Below are positions 35,207 to 44,399 of a stretch of 60,004 nucleotides of DNA, one piece after another. The DNA is taken from assembly GCA_022837505.1 (NCBI GenBank), contig JALHFZ010000005.1, forward strand, positions 1 through 60,004. The letters are read 5' to 3'. Each line of letters starts with the position of its first letter. Within the stretch, counting starts at the first letter, position 1. The notes beneath the pieces are model-generated. The model saw only the letters and a list, made by a program, of their open reading frames with translations, was not told where the DNA came from and ran no database searches. This DNA comes from Synergistaceae bacterium. GTDB taxonomy: Bacteria > Synergistota > Synergistia > Synergistales > Aminobacteriaceae. The position numbers were made by a program, and so were the translations under genes.

Positions 35207-37669
35207 GTGTTCCCACTGGCTCGCTCCATCTGCATCCACGGACACTTTTATCAGCCTCCCAGGGAAAACCCCTGGCTCGAGGAGATTGAAATTCAGGAGT
35301 CGGCCGCACCATGGCATGACTGGAATGAACGGATAACGGCGGAATGCTACGGACCGAACGGAGCTGCCCGTATTCTCGGCCCCGACGGATGGATCCGAAG
35401 CATTGTGAACAATTACTCGCGGATCAGCCACAACTTCGGTCCGACCCTCCTTTCGTGGCTTGAAAAGAAGCATCCGGGGGTGTACGAAAACATACTCCGG
35501 GGGGACAGGGAGGGTGCGGTCCGTTTCTCCGGCCACGGCCCGGCAATCGCCCAGGCGTACAACCACATCATTCTTCCCCTGGCCTCCCGGCGGGACAAGA
35601 TCACCCAGTCAGTGTGGGGTCTTGAGGACTTTCGCAGCCGGTACGGCCGGGATCCCGAGGGGATGTGGCTTCCCGAGACGGCAGTTGATACAGAGACCCT
35701 TGAAGTCCTCGCGGACTGCGGAATTCGCTTCACGATCCTCGCCCCCCGCCAGGGGGCAGCGGTGCGGCGGAGGGGGGGGGAATGGACGGACGTACGGGGG
35801 GAGGGGATCGATATCACCCGTCCCTACAGCTGTCCTCTTCCGTCGGGGCGATCCATGGCTCTCTTCTTTTACTCCGGACCTCTCGCACAGCAGGTCGCCT
35901 TCGGAGAAGCCCTGAGGAACGGAGGGGCCTTCGCTTCCATGCTCATGGGGGCCTTCTCTCCCTCGTCGGATGAAGATGCCCTCATCTCCGTGGCAACGGA
36001 CGGAGAGACCTTCGGCCATCATCACAAGTACGGGGATATGGCCCTGGCCTACTGTCTCGATGAAATCGAAAAAAGCCCGGAGTACGAGCTGACCATATAC
36101 GGAGAGTATCTCGAAGGGCACCCCCCGGTGAAGGAGGTCTCCCTTGAGGAGAAGTCCTCCTGGAGCTGCGTCCACGGCGTGGAGCGGTGGCGGAATGACT
36201 GCGGATGCTCAGCCCGTTCCCTTCCGGGATGGCGTCAGCATTGGCGAAAGCCCCTCCGGGAGGCCCTTGATTTTCTCCGGGACACCTATTCCCCCTTCTT
36301 TCTTGAGAGGGGGAGCGCCTTCTTCTCAGACCCCGACGGCACGAGAAATCGGTATATCAAAGTGCTGCTCGGAGAAGAATCCCCCGGAACCTTCGCAGAC
36401 AGGGAGGCCGGCAGAGAGCTTTCCCCGGGAGAAAAAACCGAAGCCCTGACCCTGCTCGAGATGGAGCGGAATCTGCTGCTCATGTACACGAGCTGCGGCT
36501 TTTTCTTCGATGAAGTCTCGGGAATCGAAACCCTTCAGGTGATTGCCTACGCCGAGCGGGCCCTTGAACTGGGGGAGAGAGTCTCCCCTCATCTTCCGAC
36601 GGAAAGCCTCTGGCGGGACCGCCTCGGAAAAATTCCGAGCAACGTCGCAGAGTTCCGGGACGGGCTCCGCATACGGGACATCTTCATTGAGCCCCTCAGG
36701 GCAGATCTTCTCAGAATTGGGGCCAACTTCGCCGTATCCTCCCTGTTCGCCGAAAACGGGGGGTTCGGAACGGATGGGGAGGGTGTTCCCTATTTTGCAT
36801 TCCACATTCTGAAGCACACCCTGGAGCGGACCCGGAAGGAGAGGAAGAAATATATCCTCGGCTCCCTCACCATCCGCTCAGACCGGACCCTCGAGGAGGA
36901 AAATCTCTTCGCCGCCGCTCTCTACCGGGGGGGACGGAACGTCCTCTGCGGCGTCGCCTCCGGTTCGGATGACGCCGGACTGGTGGAAAGGGAGCGGGTC
37001 AGGATTGCCGCGGCCCTGCAGGATGAGGACGAGGAGGCCCTCGTGGGCCGCTTCGGCCACTCAGTCTACTCTCTGCGCCATCTCTTTCGGGACGAACAGC
37101 GCCGGATCGTGAAGCTTATCCTGGCGGAGGACCTGGCCGCCATCACGAAAACCCTGAGAAGAGCCGTGGATGACTATTCCGGAATTCTCTCCTTCCTGGC
37201 CTCCCTCTCCATGCCCGCTCCCGAGGCCTTTCGGAGAGCTGCGGAGGTTATACTGAACGACGATCTGAAAAAGGCGCTGGAAGGGGAGATCCCGGACATT
37301 CCCTTTCTCCGCAGGGGGATGGAAAATGCCCGCCGGTGGGGAATAGGGTTGGATCTTCCCTCCCTGAGCCACGGAGCCGTGCAGCGGATCGAATCCCTTC
37401 TTCTCCTTCTTGAAAAAAACCCGGGGGATAGGGAGATTCTCGAGCATATCATCGCCCTTCTCTCCCTGGTGAGAGAGAGGGGATGGGAGGTCAACCTCTG
37501 GGAGGCGGAAAACCGTTTCAAGGCAATTCTAACCCTCCCGGAGGGGGTGCCTCCGGAGAGGGAGGACCTCTACGAAACCCTCGGATCCCTGCTCAGAATC
37601 CGTCCTTCCGTAACGGATTCCTTTCGTTCTTTTTCCGGAAAGGGTAAGAGAAGGGGGGAGCCTCAATGA
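35207..37669 (+). CDS. GH57 / DUF3536-family alpha-glucan-acting protein
   Basis: This protein of about 820 residues has an N-terminal GH57 (alpha/beta)7 domain of the DUF3536 type: ICIHGHFYQPPRENPWLEEI, NNYSRISHNFGPTLL, GHGPAIAQAYNHIILPLA, and PEGMWLPETAVDTETL, which contains the likely catalytic Glu. ATDGETFGHHHKYGD holds the expected catalytic Asp. A long helical C-terminal region follows. GH57 enzymes are amylases, branching enzymes or glucanotransferases; branching is attractive because no glgB is visible in the cluster, but this is inference. The start is GTG 35207 or CTG 35216. The CTG has the better distance to AAGGGG. The gene is divergent from malQ. Confidence 0.8.
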   Translation: MFPLARSICIHGHFYQPPRENPWLEEIEIQESAAPWHDWNERITAECYGPNGAARILGPDGWIRSIVNNYSRISHNFGPTLLSWLEKKHPGVYENILRGDREGAVRFSGHGPAIAQAYNHIILPLASRRDKITQSVWGLEDFRSRYGRDPEGMWLPETAVDTETLEVLADCGIRFTILAPRQGAAVRRRGGEWTDVRGEGIDITRPYSCPLPSGRSMALFFYSGPLAQQVAFGEALRNGGAFASMLMGAFSPSSDEDALISVATDGETFGHHHKYGDMALAYCLDEIEKSPEYELTIYGEYLEGHPPVKEVSLEEKSSWSCVHGVERWRNDCGCSARSLPGWRQHWRKPLREALDFLRDTYSPFFLERGSAFFSDPDGTRNRYIKVLLGEESPGTFADREAGRELSPGEKTEALTLLEMERNLLLMYTSCGFFFDEVSGIETLQVIAYAERALELGERVSPHLPTESLWRDRLGKIPSNVAEFRDGLRIRDIFIEPLRADLLRIGANFAVSSLFAENGGFGTDGEGVPYFAFHILKHTLERTRKERKKYILGSLTIRSDRTLEEENLFAAALYRGGRNVLCGVASGSDDAGLVERERVRIAAALQDEDEEALVGRFGHSVYSLRHLFRDEQRRIVKLILAEDLAAITKTLRRAVDDYSGILSFLASLSMPAPEAFRRAAEVILNDDLKKALEGEIPDIPFLRRGMENARRWGIGLDLPSLSHGAVQRIESLLLLLEKNPGDREILEHIIALLSLVRERGWEVNLWEAENRFKAILTLPEGVPPEREDLYETLGSLLRIRPSVTDSFRSFSGKGKRRGEPQ

Positions 37670-38559
37670 AATTCTCCCCGGTGCAGAATAAAACGGCCCT
37701 CCAGGCCCTTCTCGCCGTGGCGGGCACTCTGACCCTGTGGTCCTCAGCCTTTGCCGCCATACGGGTTGCCCTTGAGGGGTACGGTCCGATTCACCTGGCG
37801 GTGTTCCGTTTTATCATCGCATCCTCCCTTCTGGGAATAGCCGCCCTCTTCGGGCGATTCCCCTTTCCCGACCGGAAGGACTGGCCTCTCATCCTCTTCC
37901 TCGGGCTGTCAGGGGTCGTGCTATACCATGTCCCCATAAACATCGGTGAAATGACCGTCTCCGCCGGAGCCGCAAGCATGCTCGTAGCCACGGCCCCGGT
38001 CTTCACCGCTCTCATCGCTGCCGCGGCCCTCGGAGAACGGTTTACCCTCCTGGGGTGGACCGGCACTCTTGTCAGCTTCGCTGGGGCCATCTTCATCGCC
38101 TTCGGCGAGGGGGATTCCTTCACTTTTTCAACAGGAGCCCTGTGGCTTCTTCTCGCTGCCCTGTGCGAAAGCTTTTACTTTGTCTTTCAGAAAAAGCTGG
38201 TGGGAAAGTATGGTCCCCTCAGGCTCACTACCTACGTTATCTGGGGAGGGACCCTCTTTCTTCTCCCCTTCGCGAAGGGGCTCCTTCCCGTCATTGCGGC
38301 CGCCCCGATCCCTTCAACCTTCGCAGCGGTCTATCTGGGAGCGGGGCCTGCCTGCGTGGCCTATATCCTCTGGTCCTTCGCCCTTTCGAAGTATCCTGCG
38401 TCGAGGACGGCGTCAGCCCTCTATATCTCCCCCGTACTGGCGATTTTCATCGCATGGGTCTGGATCGGCGAGGTTCCCTCTCTTATCTCCCTCTGCGGAG
38501 GGGCCATCGTGATTCTGGGGGTCCTTCTCGTGCAGAAATCCTTCTCGGGAGGAGAATGA
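37666..38559 (+). CDS. EamA-family (DMT) exporter
   Basis: This 297-residue protein has ten predicted membrane segments in two EamA repeats. The first begins LTLWSSAFAAIRVALEGYGP and the second near LWLLLAALCESFYFVFQ. It contains the typical ATAPVFTALIAAAALGER. Drug/metabolite transporters export amino acids or other metabolites; the substrate is not readable. Its ATG overlaps the GH57 stop by 4 nt, so it is co-transcribed with that gene. Confidence 0.85.
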   Translation: MKFSPVQNKTALQALLAVAGTLTLWSSAFAAIRVALEGYGPIHLAVFRFIIASSLLGIAALFGRFPFPDRKDWPLILFLGLSGVVLYHVPINIGEMTVSAGAASMLVATAPVFTALIAAAALGERFTLLGWTGTLVSFAGAIFIAFGEGDSFTFSTGALWLLLAALCESFYFVFQKKLVGKYGPLRLTTYVIWGGTLFLLPFAKGLLPVIAAAPIPSTFAAVYLGAGPACVAYILWSFALSKYPASRTASALYISPVLAIFIAWVWIGEVPSLISLCGGAIVILGVLLVQKSFSGGE

Positions 38560-38657
38560 CCCTTCTTTTTTTTCTGTACATCGGATATCATGAGAAAGGA
38601 CTTTAAGGAAGGGGTTGGCTGTCGGTGATCCCTTTCCAATTCGAGGGAGGGTATAAA

Positions 38658-39692
38658 ATGAAGGTTGTGAAACGAATAGTTGCGTTAGGGCTCTTTGGGT
38701 TGCTCCTCTTGTCTTCAGCGGCAATGGCGGTACAGGAAGTGAAGATGTCCTACAACGGACCCGCCGATGCGGAAAACAACGCGGTCCATCTCTTTGCATC
38801 CAACTTCAGGAAATTCGTTGAAGAGGGCACGAAGGGCGAAGTGACGATCAAGCTTTTCCCCGACAGCCAGCTCGGCAATGAGGAAGAGCGGATGGAGCTC
38901 CTCACGAAGCAGGGGATGAACCAGCCCATAATCAACGTTGCCTCCTTCGCCGGAATTGCTCCGATCTTCCCCGAGATTTACGCCACGGCAGTCCCCTTCA
39001 TGTTCGACAGCTACGAAGCGGCCCACTTTTTCTTCGACAAGAGCAATTTCTGGAAGAAGGCCCAGGAGGAATTCCATGCCCGGACGGGTGCCTATCTTCT
39101 CGAAGCCGTTGAGGAGGGGGGATTTCTCGCCTTCAGCAACAACAAACGGGAGATTAAAACAGCCGCCGATTTTGAAGGGCTGAAGTTCCGCGGAATGGAT
39201 GAAGGACAGGTCATCCTCTATAAATCCTTCGGCGCCAGCGGCACACCCATCCCCTGGACAGAGCTTTATATGGCCCTCAAGACGGGCGTGGTGGACGGAC
39301 AGATGAACCCTGCCATGTACATCAAGATGGGAAGCCTCCAGGAAGTGCAGAAATACCTCACCCTTGCCAACATCCAGTATTCCGACCAGTTCCTCGTGGT
39401 GAACGGCGCCCTCCTTGACTCCCTTTCCGCAGAGAACAAGGCTGCGGTGATTGAGGCGGCGGCGAAGGCCAACGGACTGAACCGGAAGGCCATGGCCGAA
39501 CAGGATAAAAAGGATATCGATTTTCTCGTGGAAAAGGGGATGTCCGCCTACACTCCCAACGAGCAGGAAATGGAGACCTTCCGCAGCGCAGCCCAGCCCG
39601 CATATATTGAATGGCTGAAATCCAAGGTCGGCACTGACTGGCTTACCCTCGCCCAGGATTGCGCCCGCAACGCAAACGAGAAGACGAAGTAG
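38658..39692 (+). CDS. dctP: TRAP transporter DctP-type solute-binding protein
   Basis: This 344-residue periplasmic protein has a signal peptide (KRIVALGLFGLLLLSSAAMA). DctP motifs include LKFRGMDEGQVILYKSFGAS with the substrate-binding Arg, and ALKTGVVDGQMNPAMY. The ATG at 38658 follows GAGGGAGGG. It captures an organic acid or similar solute for the DctQM permease encoded next. The gap to dctQ is 8 nt. Possible ligands include D-amino acids or peptides, because a D-Ala-D-Ala dipeptidase ends the operon, but that is only contextual. Confidence 0.92.
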   Translation: MKVVKRIVALGLFGLLLLSSAAMAVQEVKMSYNGPADAENNAVHLFASNFRKFVEEGTKGEVTIKLFPDSQLGNEEERMELLTKQGMNQPIINVASFAGIAPIFPEIYATAVPFMFDSYEAAHFFFDKSNFWKKAQEEFHARTGAYLLEAVEEGGFLAFSNNKREIKTAADFEGLKFRGMDEGQVILYKSFGASGTPIPWTELYMALKTGVVDGQMNPAMYIKMGSLQEVQKYLTLANIQYSDQFLVVNGALLDSLSAENKAAVIEAAAKANGLNRKAMAEQDKKDIDFLVEKGMSAYTPNEQEMETFRSAAQPAYIEWLKSKVGTDWLTLAQDCARNANEKTK

Positions 39693-39700
39693 CCGGAGAT

Positions 39701-40204
39701 ATGGAAACAAGCCCCCGCCACCCCGCCAGAGAGGACTCTCCCGCCGGCCGCTGGATCAGACGCCTTGAGATGATCAGCGCCTGGATAGCCTGTCTCTTTC
39801 TCGTCATAAATATAGGGGATATTCTCATAGGCGTCTTCTTCCGGTACCTCCTGAAAAGCTCTTTCATCTGGACCGAGGAGGTCGCGAGATTTTCCCTGGT
39901 CTGGATGGTGATGTCGGGGGCCCTCGGCGCGGCAGTGCAGGGAGACCACATGGTCATTGACTTTGTGGTCCCCCGGCTGCCGCCCTTTCTTCAGCGGATC
40001 GTGGAATGGGGGAGGTTCCTTCTTGCGGGAGGGATCCTCTCCCTCATGATCTGGCTCGGCTGGACGAACGCCGTGCAGATATGGCACACGAAAACCCTCG
40101 CCCTCAACGTTCCCAAGACCATCCCCCTGCTTTCCGTTCCCCTGGGGTTTGCCCTGCTTCTTGCGGGAATGATCCTCATGCATTTCAACGGAAGGAGGAG
40201 CTGA
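39701..40204 (+). CDS. dctQ: TRAP transporter small permease DctQ
   Basis: This 167-residue protein has four membrane segments. The characteristic SSFIWTEEVARFSLVWMVM motif and VQGDHMVIDFVV follow in order. The ATG at 39701 has CCGGAG upstream; a longer frame begins inside dctP and is not needed. dctM starts 2 nt after the stop. Confidence 0.9.
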   Translation: METSPRHPAREDSPAGRWIRRLEMISAWIACLFLVINIGDILIGVFFRYLLKSSFIWTEEVARFSLVWMVMSGALGAAVQGDHMVIDFVVPRLPPFLQRIVEWGRFLLAGGILSLMIWLGWTNAVQIWHTKTLALNVPKTIPLLSVPLGFALLLAGMILMHFNGRRS

Positions 40205-40206
40205 CC

Positions 40207-41496
40207 GTGGGATTCTCAATGCTTTTTGTCTTTTTGTTCCTCATGATCTTCGGTGTGCCCCTCTACCTTTCCCTGCTGTCCACCTCCCTCTTCGGCATCC
40301 TGATGCTCGGCGACCTCTCCCTTCTCCGGGTGATGGCCCAGCAGTTCTACGGAGGGATGGACGTCTTCTCCCTTATGGCCATCCCCTTCTTCATCCTCTC
40401 GGGCATTCTCATGAACCGCACAGGCCTGACGGACCGTCTGCTCGACTTCAGCCGTCTTCTCGTGGGTTCGGTCCGGGGCGGCCTGGGGTACGTCAACGTG
40501 GTCGGGGGGATCATCCTCGCCGGAGTGAACGGATCGGCGGCGGCCGATGCCTCCGCCCTCGGCTCCATACTGATACCGGCCATGGTGAAGGACGGCTTTT
40601 CCCCTCCCTATTCCGCCGGACTGACGGCGGGGAGCGCCCTTATCGGCCCCATCATTCCGCCGAGCATCTTCATGATCATCTACGCCACCATGACGAATAC
40701 CTCCATCGGAGGTCTCTTCGCGGCGGGGATCATTCCGGGGCTCGTTCTGGGGGGAGCCTTCATGATCATGAATTTCTTTTATTCCCGCCGATACCAGGTC
40801 CCCGTCTCGGATTTCCGGGAGATCCGGAAGAGGAAAAAGGAGATCCTCGTCCGCTCCCTTGTGGCCCTCTGCGCACCCCTCATCATCGTGGGGGGGATCG
40901 TCACCGGTGTGGTGACTCCCACTGAGTCAGGTGCCCTTGCGGTGGGGTACTGCCTTGTAGCGGGCATCTTCTACACAAGGCTCCTCACCCTGAAGATGCT
41001 GGCTGAATCTCTCTATGAAACAGTTCGTCTCTCAAGCTCCATCTTTTTGATCATGGGCGCTGCCACGGTCATCGGTTGGCTGCTGAAATGGGAGCAGGTC
41101 CCTCAGAGATTTGCCGGCTTTATCATTGAAGCGGGCCTTATCGACAAACCCTGGATGCTCATGATCGTTCTGAGCGCGGTGATCTTCCCCGTGGGGATGT
41201 TCATGGAGGAGGTCTCCACCCTGGCCCTTCTCACGCCGATTTTCGCCCCTATCGCCCTGAAGGCGGGAATCGACCCCTTTCACTTCGGCGTGGTGATGAC
41301 CCTGAACGTCACCATCGCCCTGATCACCCCGCCCATGGGAGCGGTCAACTATATTGTCGCCGCCGTGGGGCGGGTCAAGCTCTCGGATGTCTTCATCCAC
41401 ATCTGGCCCTTCATCGGAGTAGCCATGCTCGTGCTTCTGGCCATCATTTCCTTTCCTCCGCTGACCACCCTGCTCCCCAGGCTGCTGAATCTGTGA
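40207..41496 (+). CDS. dctM: TRAP transporter large permease DctM
   Basis: This 429-residue channel subunit has about twelve membrane segments. It carries MAIPFFILSGILMNRTGLTD, GSAAADASALGSILIPAM and GLTAGSALIGPIIPPSI, all typical of DctM. The start is GTG at 40207 with AAGGAGGAGCTGACC directly upstream. With DctP and DctQ it forms a sodium-driven importer. Confidence 0.93.
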   Translation: MGFSMLFVFLFLMIFGVPLYLSLLSTSLFGILMLGDLSLLRVMAQQFYGGMDVFSLMAIPFFILSGILMNRTGLTDRLLDFSRLLVGSVRGGLGYVNVVGGIILAGVNGSAAADASALGSILIPAMVKDGFSPPYSAGLTAGSALIGPIIPPSIFMIIYATMTNTSIGGLFAAGIIPGLVLGGAFMIMNFFYSRRYQVPVSDFREIRKRKKEILVRSLVALCAPLIIVGGIVTGVVTPTESGALAVGYCLVAGIFYTRLLTLKMLAESLYETVRLSSSIFLIMGAATVIGWLLKWEQVPQRFAGFIIEAGLIDKPWMLMIVLSAVIFPVGMFMEEVSTLALLTPIFAPIALKAGIDPFHFGVVMTLNVTIALITPPMGAVNYIVAAVGRVKLSDVFIHIWPFIGVAMLVLLAIISFPPLTTLLPRLLNL

Positions 41497-41510
41497 AAAA
41501 GGAGAAAACA

Positions 41511-42263
41511 ATGGACTCACTGTACAAAGATATTCCGATTCTTGAACCACGCCCTTTCTCCTGGGAGGCCTCCCGGCTTTTGCCGATAGAGGAGTGCGGG
41601 GAACCCCTTGTTCCGGCGAGCCTCATCCCGGAGAAAATCCTCACCCGGCCCCAATACTTCCTTCACCGCATTGAAGGGGCGGTCGCCGAGTGCTATGTCC
41701 GCAAGACCGTCCTTGCCCGGCTGCTTGAGGCGGCATCCCTTCTTCCTCCGGGGTATCGCTTCGTCCTCTTCGATGCCTGGCGTCCGAGGCAGGTGCAGAC
41801 GGCCCTCTTCCAGAGATTCCGGTTTGAACTCCGGGAGAAGATGCCCCTTCTGGACGATCAGGAGATCACCACCCTGGCCACCCAGTTTGTCTCTCCTCCG
41901 TCCCTGAACCCTTTAAGCCCCTCTCCCCATGTGACCGGAGGAGCAGTGGACCTCACCCTGGTAGGACCGACGGGCCTGTGCATCCCCATGGGAACCTCTT
42001 TCGACGAGACGACCGACCGGTCTGTCACCGATTATTTCGAGAGAAAACTCCTCTCGAAGGAGAAAATGGATGGTGAAGAGATGGAGTTTCTCCTCAACCG
42101 CCGGGTCCTGCACGGAGTCATGACCCGGGCGGGCTTCACGAATTATCCCGAGGAGTGGTGGCACTACGAATATGGGAACCAGAACTGGGCGCTGCTGAAG
42201 GGGGAGCGGAAGGCAATCTACGGGGTTGCCGAGCCGGTCTTCCGGTGGTCCCATTCCCTGTGA
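41511..42263 (+). CDS. D-alanyl-D-alanine dipeptidase (VanX/DdpX family)
   Basis: This 250-residue zinc peptidase of family M15D shows FVLFDAWRPRQVQ, the ligands H140 and D147 in SPHVTGGAVDLTL, and E215 and H218 in PEEWWHYEYG. It hydrolyses D-Ala-D-Ala, either for recycling of peptidoglycan fragments or as part of vancomycin-type resistance. No other van genes are present, so recycling or nutrition is more likely. No signal peptide is seen, so it is cytoplasmic. The ATG at 41511 is 14 nt after dctM, with AAAAAGGAG upstream. A 46-bp perfect palindrome follows as terminator. Confidence 0.88.
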   Translation: MDSLYKDIPILEPRPFSWEASRLLPIEECGEPLVPASLIPEKILTRPQYFLHRIEGAVAECYVRKTVLARLLEAASLLPPGYRFVLFDAWRPRQVQTALFQRFRFELREKMPLLDDQEITTLATQFVSPPSLNPLSPSPHVTGGAVDLTLVGPTGLCIPMGTSFDETTDRSVTDYFERKLLSKEKMDGEEMEFLLNRRVLHGVMTRAGFTNYPEEWWHYEYGNQNWALLKGERKAIYGVAEPVFRWSHSL

Positions 42264-42268
42264 CCTTA

Positions 42269-42316
42269 AAAAGAGAGACGGAGCCGGGGAATTCCCCGGC
42301 TCCGTCTCTCTTTTCG
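42269..42316 (+). terminator. Perfect 46-bp palindromic terminator
   Basis: Positions 42269-42314 form an uninterrupted palindrome centred on GGGGAATTCCCC, with four A at one end and four T at the other. It serves both the TRAP-dipeptidase operon and the convergent SYLF gene. The lack of an unpaired loop is unusual for a terminator, but the run of T is present on both strands. Confidence 0.8.
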
Positions 42317-42364
42317 ATACTTTCAGCCGTTCTGCCGGCTCTCAATGTTTTTTTTGAGTTTCCC

Positions 42365-43069
42365 TTACTTTGCCTCGCGGATGAGCTTGTTGATCTCGGA
42401 GATGAGGGGCTTTATCCGGGCGCTGGTGGCGGCACTGTCCAGAGCGGCTGTCGCGCTGGTGGGCTTTCCGTAGTAGACCTGGTTGGCGCTTTCGTCCACG
42501 TTGATGGCAGCCCCTTCAAGAGAGATTCCGGCAAAGAGGCCCTTGGTCATGGAGTAGCTGTATATGGAGGCCTGGAGCTTATAGTCTGTCCCCAGTTCCC
42601 CCCTCCGGCCGACGGGGCCTGCCGCGATCGAAAGATCGCCGCCGAGCTTGACGTTGTTCGCCTTGAACCCCTCAAGCCCCCGGTCGTTGGTGATGACCAG
42701 TACGAGGGCTATGGACTGGGCGCCTATCTGCAGCCCCCAGGAGGCACCGGCCATGGTCACGAAGGACGGGCCGTACCAGGTTTTCGTCGCAGGATTCCGC
42801 CTCAGGACGAGCCCTTCGCCGTACTGCCCGCCGAAGACGATTCCCGCCTTCACCACTGAAGGAAATATGGCCACTCCCTTTGCCTGGGCGAGAAGATCTC
42901 CCATGGTTTCAGCGTCTTCCTGGGTTGACATCTCCTTCAGGGTTTTTATGGATTCCTGAATTTTTCCCTCCACGGTGGCGGCCCGGGCAGCCTCAAGGCC
43001 GAATCCTGCCATGGTAAGGGAGAGCGCCACAATAGATGCAAGGATTACTTTGCTAATTATATGTCTCAT
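42365..43069 (-). CDS. SYLF-domain (Ysc84-type) lipid-binding protein
   Basis: This 234-residue protein has a signal peptide (VILASIVALSLTMAGFG, then a cleavage site near ARAA). The SYLF domain covers most of the rest: AKGVAIFPSVVKAGIVFGGQYG, SFVTMAGASWGLQIGAQS, and GPVGRRGELGTD. SYLF proteins bind lipids or actin in eukaryotes; bacterial members are exported and of unclear role. GGAGGG precedes the ATG at 43069. A 17-bp palindromic sequence lies in the leader. Confidence 0.88.
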   Translation of the reverse strand: MRHIISKVILASIVALSLTMAGFGLEAARAATVEGKIQESIKTLKEMSTQEDAETMGDLLAQAKGVAIFPSVVKAGIVFGGQYGEGLVLRRNPATKTWYGPSFVTMAGASWGLQIGAQSIALVLVITNDRGLEGFKANNVKLGGDLSIAAGPVGRRGELGTDYKLQASIYSYSMTKGLFAGISLEGAAINVDESANQVYYGKPTSATAALDSAATSARIKPLISEINKLIREAK

Positions 43070-43092
43070 GGTTATCCCTCCTGGTAGATTTA

Positions 43093-43109
43093 ATCGTTTA
43101 AATAACGAT
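43093..43109. promoter_or_regulatory. Palindromic operator candidate in the SYLF leader
   Basis: ATCGTT and AACGAT form a perfect inverted repeat around TAAAT, 23 nt before the SYLF start codon. Such sites often bind dimeric regulators. There is no second copy in the intergenic region. Confidence 0.3.
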
Positions 43110-43183
43110 ACCATATTCCAAAAGGAAAAGATATGCCTCCTATTATAAAATTTTTATTTTTTTAAGGATAGAAATGAAATAAA

Positions 43184-43212
43184 TTGACGGCCTCTACCCT
43201 TTAGGATACACT
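43184..43212 (+). promoter_or_regulatory. Promoter of the TPR-like gene
   Basis: TTGACG (43184-43189) and TACACT (43207-43212) are 17 nt apart. The gene starts at 43252 after GAAAGAAGGG. Confidence 0.6.
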
Positions 43213-43251
43213 TTTTTGGTAAAAGAATGAGAGAAAGAAGGGATATTTGCC

Positions 43252-44243
43252 ATGCTGGACGAGGAAAGAATTGATGAGCTTCTCGACGAAGCCTACTCCA
43301 CCGATGACGAAGAGGAGATGGAGCGGCTCGCCAGGGAAGTGCTTGAGATGGATGAAGAGAACGTAGAGGCCCTGATCCTCCTTGCTGACGCCGGAGAATT
43401 CTCCGATGAAAAAATAAACATTCTTGAGCGGGCCCGGGATATTCTTGCCGCCGATGTGGAGTCCCTTCTCGCCAACGAGGACGCCTCCTTTCTCGAGGAC
43501 GATACGGGGATGCTCTATATCGCTGTGCTGCAGCGCCTTGGCTTTGCCCACTTTTCCGAGGGGAACAACGAAAAGGCCCTTGATATCGCCCTTGAGATAC
43601 TGAAGCATGATCCTGAGGGAGAGACCCTCGGCAAAACCCTCTACTATACGGTCCTCCTCGACATGAAGCGGGACGCCGAGGTCCTCGAAGAAGCTCTCAG
43701 GGACGACGTGGAAAGCCCGGCCATGCTCCATGCCCGGGCCATCGCCTCCTTCAGGCTCACCGGGGGAGACCGGGGGGCATACCGGGCTCTGTGGGATGCC
43801 TTCGCCGCCGGTCCGGAGATCCCCTTCCACATCCTTGGATATTGGGGGGAACCGGAGGAGGATGCCTCTGACGAAGAGTACGAGGACTACAACCTGGCGG
43901 TCCTCTTCGAGGACCAGTGGTCCTCCGACCCGGAGCTGATCAACTGGCTTGCCCGGGGAACCATCCTCTTCGGCCTGACGGCCTCCCTCTTTCCGAAGGA
44001 TGAACCATCCTCTTCGGCCTGACGGCCTCCCTCTTTCCGAAGGATGACGTCGAAAAGATGATGGTTCTCGCCGATGCGCTCGATATAGCCGACTCCGTGG
44101 AGGAGGCCCTTGTGCAGGTCGAAGGCAGGCCTGAATGGGCGACCCTCTCGAAGGAGGAGAAGATAGTCGAGGCTTTGAGCCTGTTCTCCCGGGGGGTTTA
44201 TCTCCCCCTTTCCACGGCGGGAAAACCGGAAGATAAAAGATAG
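43252..44243 (+). pseudogene. Acidic TPR-like protein gene, frameshifted by a 44-bp duplication
   Basis: The first frame (43252-44022) encodes 256 residues, very acidic with helical hairpins of TPR type (for example EKALDIALEILKHDPEG). It ends abruptly in DEPSSSA. A 44-nt segment is present twice in tandem at the break. Removing one copy restores an uninterrupted frame to 44243, adding DDVEKMMVLADALDIADSVE and about 50 more residues, ending GKPEDKR. The protein would then be about 315 residues. It is either a recent disruption, a phase-variable state or an assembly artefact. No known function. RBS and promoter look intact. Confidence 0.75.
43959..44046 (+). repeat. Exact 44-bp tandem duplication
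   Basis: Copies at 43959-44002 and 44003-44046 are identical over all 44 bases (both begin AACCATCCTCTTCGG and end CCGAAGGATG). Because 44 is not a multiple of three, the host reading frame is shifted. Confidence 0.97.
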
Positions 44244-44399
44244 CAAACCGATCCGGAGGCCTTCAGCAGAAAGACAAGCCAAGGGCCTGAGGAAAATACC
44301 ACCGGGATGCCTGACGTCATCTCCTGTCTGTCGGGCTTCCCTTTGCTTTTGATGCAGTTGCCGTCAAATGCAGTCATCCCTCAATTGGAGGTTCACTCT

